Of a DNA stretch of 64,000 nt, positions 59,889 through 64,000 are shown one piece after another. A program made the position numbers and the translations under genes. The notes below the pieces were generated by a model. The model saw only the letters and a list, made by a program, of their open reading frames with translations. It was not told the origin of the DNA and did no database searches. The stretch is from positions 124,001-188,000 of the forward strand of contig CANJLQ010000003.1 of NCBI GenBank assembly GCA_947475735.1, in the 5' to 3' direction. The stretch comes from Caulobacteraceae bacterium (GTDB taxonomy: Bacteria > Pseudomonadota > Alphaproteobacteria > Caulobacterales > Caulobacteraceae). Every line of letters begins with the position of its first letter. The stretch's first letter is position 1.

Positions 59889-60709
59889 GCCGCGACGGGG
59901 ATGCTCTGGCTCAGACGCCCGCCGACCCGGATCGGCTCGATCCGCACGGCCAGCCCCGTTCGGTCGTCGGTCTCGACATAGACGCCGCAGACCGTCGCCG
60001 GGCCGGATGCCGGCGAATAGCGCCCGCCGCTGATGCGGGTGGTGAAGCGCCGCAGCGGCTCTTCCTTCTCGTTGCCGATGACGCTGTCGTAGTCACAGCA
60101 GCCGCCGGCATCGGTCTGATAGGCCGTGCCGCCGGGCAGGATCTGGGCGTCGGCGGTGGGGACGTGGGTGTGGGTGCCGATCACCAGGCTGGCGCGCCCG
60201 TCACAGAAATGGCCCATCGCCATCTTCTCCGAGGTCGCCTCGGCGTGCATGTCGACGATGACGGCGTCGGCGACCTGGCCCAGGGGGGCGGCGTTCAGCT
60301 CGCGGTCCACGGCGCTGAAGGGATCGTCGTTGGGGTCCATGTGGATGCGGCCCAGCACATTGGTGACCAGCACCGTCTTGCCCGACGCCGTCTCGAACAG
60401 ATTGGCACCCGCCCCCGGCGCATCCATCAGCCGCGGATAGTTGGCCGGACGGATCAGGCGCGGCTCGCGCACGATATAGGTCAGGGCCTCGCGCTGGTCC
60501 CAGGAGTGGTTGCCCAGCGTCAGGCAGTCGGCGCCGGCCATGAACAGCTCTTTCGCCGTGTGCTCGGTGATGCCGAAACCGCCGGCCGCGTTCTCGGCGT
60601 TGACCACCACGAAGTCGAGCTTCAGCACCCGCTTCAGGCCCGGCAGGTGATCAGACAGGCCATCGCGCCCGGACTTGCCGATCACGTCGCCGAAGAATGC
60701 CAGTCTCAT
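59885..60709 (-). CDS. ymdB: YmdB-type metallophosphoesterase
   Basis: 274 residues, TIGR00282/YmdB family, 2',3'-cyclic nucleotide 2'-phosphodiesterase. Metal-site motifs FFGDVIGKSGR, VVNAENAAGGFG, LTLGNHSWDQRE, and GTHTHVPTADAQI. Cytoplasmic. ATG overlaps the cyclo-ligase stop by four bases (ATGA), so the two are coupled, a common arrangement in Alphaproteobacteria. Confidence 0.93.
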   Translation of the reverse strand: MRLAFFGDVIGKSGRDGLSDHLPGLKRVLKLDFVVVNAENAAGGFGITEHTAKELFMAGADCLTLGNHSWDQREALTYIVREPRLIRPANYPRLMDAPGAGANLFETASGKTVLVTNVLGRIHMDPNDDPFSAVDRELNAAPLGQVADAVIVDMHAEATSEKMAMGHFCDGRASLVIGTHTHVPTADAQILPGGTAYQTDAGGCCDYDSVIGNEKEEPLRRFTTRISGGRYSPASGPATVCGVYVETDDRTGLAVRIEPIRVGGRLSQSIPVAA

Positions 60710-61272
60710 GCGGGGTCCGCCTTTCGGGCGGGGGTATAGCCGACCTCGGTCAGAACGCCATGCAGCCGGACGTCGTGCGACTCCATGGGCAGTCGGGCGA
60801 CCGCCTGGCCCGCGTAGCCGAACCCGATGCGAAGAACGCCCGGCCGCGCGGCCAAGGTCCGGTCGTAGTAACCTCCGCCCTGCCCGAGCCGCCCTCCGAA
60901 ATCATCGAAGGCCAGGAGCGGCGTCAGGACCAGATCCGGGTCGACGACCTCGGCCAGGGGCAAGGGTGCGGGGCAGCCGGCGGCATCGGTCTCCAGCGGC
61001 TCGCCGGGCAGCCATCGGCGAAAGATCATGAGGGCGTCACGGTCCACCACGACGGGCAGGCACAGGGTGGTCCCGGCCGCGGACATCGCGCGGGCGAGCG
61101 GCTCGGGGTCCAGCTCTGAGCCCATCGCCCGATAGACGGCGACAACATTGCCCTGGGGAAGGTCGGCGACGTGGCGAGCGGCCCGCTCGGCCGCCTCACG
61201 TTCGACCTCGGCCAGTCGCCGGCGCAGGGCGCGGGCCTGTGCGCGCAGGGTGGCCTTGTCGGCAAGAGGCAT
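60706..61272 (-). CDS. 5-formyltetrahydrofolate cyclo-ligase
   Basis: 188 residues. ATP-dependent conversion of 5-formyl-THF to 5,10-methenyl-THF. Motifs: KATLRAQARALRRRL at the N-terminus, AVYRAMGSELDPEPL, DLVLTPLLAFDDFGGRLGQG and the GGGYYDR phosphate-binding loop. ATG 61272 chosen; a longer in-frame extension would run into the RNA gene. Located directly downstream of the probable 6S RNA, the arrangement seen in many proteobacteria. Confidence 0.92.
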   Translation of the reverse strand: MPLADKATLRAQARALRRRLAEVEREAAERAARHVADLPQGNVVAVYRAMGSELDPEPLARAMSAAGTTLCLPVVVDRDALMIFRRWLPGEPLETDAAGCPAPLPLAEVVDPDLVLTPLLAFDDFGGRLGQGGGYYDRTLAARPGVLRIGFGYAGQAVARLPMESHDVRLHGVLTEVGYTPARKADPA

Positions 61273-61364
61273 CCGCCATCCGCGCTCAAGCAGCGAGCCG
61301 CCGCGCGGCGAGCGGTAGCGCACTTGGAAAGAGGGTGGCGGCGCCATGAGAGCCGTGAAGGACG

Positions 61365-61530
61365 GTTTAAATCCTCTCGAGCCTGGGTAGCCAGGTGGGC
61401 TCCGCATACCCGACCCCACGAGGTCGGACAGGGGCAGATCCCTTCGAGTGAATTAAGGCCGCGAGGATATGTTGCCTTCGACGTGAGCCACAGCTGACCC
61501 GCCGGGGACCAAGATAGGCTGTGAGCCGCC
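61365..61530 (-). ncRNA. ssrS: Probable 6S RNA (ends approximate)
   Basis: This 276-base gap between zapA and the 5-formyl-THF cyclo-ligase gene is where 6S RNA lies in many proteobacteria. The minus strand can form GC stems, including CCGACC/GGTCGG around 61410-61425 and CCTGG/CCAGG near 61383-61395, with an A/T-rich middle (TTAATTCACTCG) that could be the open bubble binding RNA polymerase. The call rests mainly on gene order; both ends are estimates. Confidence 0.55.
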
Positions 61531-61548
61531 TGTCGGCTAGTGCCCGGC

Positions 61549-61866
61549 CTAAAGTCCCTGGGCGATCTTCTCGATGCGGGCGGCGACGGCGTTCAGGGCC
61601 TCGGCCACCCCGGCGTCGGACGGCGGCGCGATCTGACCGGTCGCCGGAGCCGTTCCCACCTGCAGCCGCGCCTCATGCAGCTCGTCGGCCAGCACCAGGG
61701 CCCCCATCAGGAACAGTCGCAGGTCGCCGACATGACCCACATCGGCCGCGACCTGACGCACATTGGCGTCGAACTGTTTGGCCAGGATGCGGACGCGCTC
61801 TTCCTGGCCGTCGGCGCAGCCGACGGCATAGGGGCGGCCATTGATCTCGACCGTGACCGTGGCCAT
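61549..61866 (-). CDS. zapA: Cell division protein ZapA
   Basis: 105 residues, matching ZapA: MATVTVEINGRPYAVGCADGQ start, EERVRILAKQFDANVRQVA, and a coiled-coil C-terminal half (VAEALNAVAARIEKIAQGL). Binds and bundles FtsZ at the division site. ATG directly follows the stop of the coiled-coil gene upstream (no spacer). Confidence 0.93.
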   Translation of the reverse strand: MATVTVEINGRPYAVGCADGQEERVRILAKQFDANVRQVAADVGHVGDLRLFLMGALVLADELHEARLQVGTAPATGQIAPPSDAGVAEALNAVAARIEKIAQGL

Positions 61867-62133
61867 CTAGGCGGTCTCGCCGTGCTCGGCCTCGGCCAGG
61901 ACCTCGCGGACGGCCTGTGCGGCGCGGGCCAGGGCGTCGGAGGCGTCGCGACCGGCGGCCTCCAGCGCGGCGATCCGTTGCTGGTCCTCGATCCGGGCCG
62001 AAGGCGGCGGCGGCAGGGCGAACAGGTCGTCGTCCGAAACCACCGGGGCCAGCTTCAACTCGTGGATCTTGCGCTCCAGCGTGCCCAGCGCGCGGTCCAG
62101 ACGGTCGCGGGCGGCGGTTGTGGCGTCGGCCAT
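61867..62133 (-). CDS. Small coiled-coil protein upstream of zapA
   Basis: 88 residues: helical N-terminal (ARDRLDRALGTLERKIHEL), a Pro-rich break (ALPPPPS) and a second helix (QRIAALEAAGRDASDALARA). It resembles the DUF4164-type proteins found just before zapA in Alphaproteobacteria. No catalytic motif. Operonic with zapA, so a role near the division ring is a reasonable guess. Confidence 0.75.
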   Translation of the reverse strand: MADATTAARDRLDRALGTLERKIHELKLAPVVSDDDLFALPPPPSARIEDQQRIAALEAAGRDASDALARAAQAVREVLAEAEHGETA

Positions 62134-62228
62134 CGGTCGCTTCCTCCAGATTTCGTATAGAACCCGCCACGGTCGCGCGGTAAAGCGGCGCGCCCTCTTT
62201 TTTCCGCCTCCCGACGAAAGTTCCGCCC

Positions 62229-64000
62229 GTGGCCGACGCCAAGACGACCCTCGACAAAGCCACGCCGAAACAGATGGCGGACGCCATCCGGGTCCTCGCC
62301 ATGGACGGCGTCGAAAAGGCCAACAGCGGCCACCCCGGCATGCCGATGGGCATGGCCGACGTGGCGACGGTGCTGTTCTCCAAGTTCCTGAAGTTCGACG
62401 CCAGCCGCCCGGACTGGGCCGATCGCGACCGCTTCATCCTGTCGGCGGGCCACGGCTCGATGCTGATCTACGCCCTGCTGCACCTGACCGGCTACAAGGC
62501 CGCGACGAAGGAGCAGCTGTCGAACTTCCGCCAGTGGGGGTCCAAGACCGCCGGCCACCCCGAGTACGGCCACATGCCGGGCGTTGAGACCACGACGGGT
62601 CCGCTCGGCCAGGGTCTGGCCAATGCCGTCGGCTTCGCCATGGCCGAGCGGCATCTCGCGGCGCGCTTTGGAGACGATCTGGTCGATCACCGCACCTGGG
62701 TCATCGCCGGCGACGGCTGTCTGATGGAGGGCGTCAGCCAGGAGGCGATCGCGCTCGCCGGCCGCTATCGCCTGAACAAGCTGACCGTCCTGTGGGACGA
62801 CAACGCCATCACCATCGACGGGGCGGTCAGCCTGTCGGACGCCACCGACCAGAAGGCGCGCTTCAAGGCCGCCGGCTGGGCGGTCAAGGCCGTGGACGGT
62901 CACGACATGAAAGCGGTCAAGTCGGCGCTGCAGTGGGCGACCAAACAGGACAAGCCGACCCTGATCGCCTGCAAGACGAAGATCGGTCGCGGCGCCGCGA
63001 CCATGGAGGGCAGCCACAAGACCCACGGCGCGGCCCTGGGCGCGGCCGAGATCGCCGCCACCCGTCTGGGCCTGGCCTGGAACCACGATCCCTTTGAACT
63101 CCCCGAAAGCATCGAGAAGACCTGGAAGAAGGTCGGCAAGCGCGGGGCCAAGGACCGCAAGGCCTGGGAGGCCCGGCTTGCGGCCTCGTCCCAGGCGCTC
63201 GACTTCACCCGTGCCATGGCCGGCGACCTGCCCGAGCGCGCCTTCGACGGCCTGAACGCCGGCATCGCCCAGCTGCTGGTCGACAAGCCCGCCCAGGCCA
63301 CGCGCCAGGCCTCGGGCGCGGCGCTGGAGGCCGTGTTCGGCGCGGTGCCCGAGATGATCGGCGGCTCGGCCGACCTGACCGGCTCCAACAACACCCTGGT
63401 CAAGGGCACGCCCATCTTCGACGCCCCGACGTATGAGGGGCGCTACGTCAACTGGGGCATCCGCGAGCACGGCATGGCGGCGGCCATGAACGGCATGGCG
63501 CTGCATGGCGGCGTCATCCCCTACGGCGGCACCTTCATGGTGTTCTCGGACTACAACCGCCCGTCGATCCGTCTGGCGGCTCTGATGGGTATCCGCGTCA
63601 TCCACGTCCTGACGCACGATTCCATCGGCCTGGGCGAAGACGGCCCGACGCACCAGCCGGTCGAGCACCTGGCGGCTCTTCGCGCCATCCCCAACCTGAT
63701 GGTCTTCCGCCCCGCCGACACGGTCGAGGCCTTCGAATGCTGGCAGCTGGCGCTGGAGGCGAAGACGACGCCGTCGGCGATGGCCCTGTCGCGTCAGAAG
63801 ACGGCGGCGGTCCGCGTCGCAGCCTCGGACGAGAACCTGTCCGCGCGCGGCGCCTATGAGCTGAAGGCCGCGTCAGGCGACGCCAAGGCCACCCTGTTCG
63901 CCACCGGCACCGAGGTGCCCATCGCGCTGAAGGCCGCCGAAACGCTGGAAGCCGAGGGTACGCCGACCCGCGTCGTCTCGGTCCCCTGCTTCGAGCTGTT
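62229..64000 (+). CDS. tkt: Transketolase (C-terminus beyond window)
   Basis: Thiamine-diphosphate enzyme of the pentose phosphate pathway; about 590 of ~660 residues are present. [19 protein letters not shown], the ThDP motif [23 protein letters not shown], then the pyrimidine-binding domain with [15 protein letters not shown] and [18 protein letters not shown] 62229 is the start. Divergent from the small coiled-coil/zapA unit across 95 bp. Confidence 0.97.
   Translation, partial: MADAKTTLDKATPKQMADAIRVLAMDGVEKANSGHPGMPMGMADVATVLFSKFLKFDASRPDWADRDRFILSAGHGSMLIYALLHLTGYKAATKEQLSNFRQWGSKTAGHPEYGHMPGVETTTGPLGQGLANAVGFAMAERHLAARFGDDLVDHRTWVIAGDGCLMEGVSQEAIALAGRYRLNKLTVLWDDNAITIDGAVSLSDATDQKARFKAAGWAVKAVDGHDMKAVKSALQWATKQDKPTLIACKTKIGRGAATMEGSHKTHGAALGAAEIAATRLGLAWNHDPFELPESIEKTWKKVGKRGAKDRKAWEARLAASSQALDFTRAMAGDLPERAFDGLNAGIAQLLVDKPAQATRQASGAALEAVFGAVPEMIGGSADLTGSNNTLVKGTPIFDAPTYEGRYVNWGIREHGMAAAMNGMALHGGVIPYGGTFMVFSDYNRPSIRLAALMGIRVIHVLTHDSIGLGEDGPTHQPVEHLAALRAIPNLMVFRPADTVEAFECWQLALEAKTTPSAMALSRQKTAAVRVAASDENLSARGAYELKAASGDAKATLFATGTEVPIALKAAETLEAEGTPTRVVSVPCFEL

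Noticed and set aside
1..64000. CRISPR arrays, tRNA/rRNA genes, transposases or prophage genes
   Set aside because: No regularly spaced repeats, tRNA-like cloverleaf sequence, terminal inverted repeats with transposase motifs or phage structural genes were recognised in any intergenic region.

Overview
The window is high-GC and densely coded on both strands, with many TonB-dependent receptors and short translational overlaps. The tkt / zapA / (probable 6S RNA) / 5-formyl-THF cyclo-ligase order, the coiled-coil gene before zapA, and the purL and PspA-locus contents point to an aerobic alphaproteobacterium, most likely Caulobacteraceae (Brevundimonas- or Caulobacter-like). That assignment is inferred from gene content, not from a marker sequence. 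No tRNA, rRNA, CRISPR array or insertion sequence was seen.

Region 1 (1-20.3 kb) is a catabolic island for an unidentified substrate. It holds a secreted serine hydrolase, two tandem GntR regulators, an HSL-type hydrolase, two Fe(II)/2-oxoglutarate dioxygenases, an acyl-CoA dehydrogenase, an enoyl-CoA hydratase, a DUF1214/DUF1254 pair, two acyl-CoA ligases, a TonB receptor, an MFS transporter, a type-B carboxylesterase and two M28-like proteins with altered active sites. Six transcription units diverge from three intergenic regions, and each of those regions carries a near-identical 15-bp palindrome (TGTMRATAATCKACA; four copies). This looks like one regulon, probably controlled by the GntR pair.

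Region 2 (20.7-45.7 kb) is an aromatic / hydroxycinnamate island. It has a CoA ligase, a hydroxycinnamoyl-CoA hydratase-lyase and a benzaldehyde/vanillin-type dehydrogenase (40.7-44.6 kb), and 4-hydroxybenzoate 3-monooxygenase PobA (25.6-26.8 kb). Together these would take p-coumarate or ferulate to protocatechuate-level intermediates. Around them are two paralogous TonB receptors, three exported alpha/beta hydrolases that could open aromatic esters, two MFS transporters, a CapA-like metallophosphatase-fold protein and four MarR regulators. The most unusual element is a translationally coupled pair at 29.0-32.7 kb: a family III CoA-transferase and an 807-residue protein that fuses two 2-hydroxyacyl-CoA dehydratase-like modules but has only five cysteines, so the usual Fe-S ligands seem to be missing. 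By analogy with the phenyllactate system it could feed aryl-lactates into the p-coumaroyl-CoA pathway by non-canonical chemistry.

Region 3 (45.7-64 kb) is conserved cell-envelope and core metabolism. A divergent PspA-associated locus (YjfM, YjfL, YjfK versus YjfI, YjfJ, YjfC homologues) is followed by a TetR-controlled DevBCA-type ABC exporter with its own TolC-like outer-membrane lipoprotein. Then come purL, a small DUF305 lipoprotein, an unknown secreted protein, PhoD phosphatase, the YmdB phosphodiesterase, 5-formyl-THF cyclo-ligase, a probable 6S RNA, zapA, a small coiled-coil protein and the start of transketolase.
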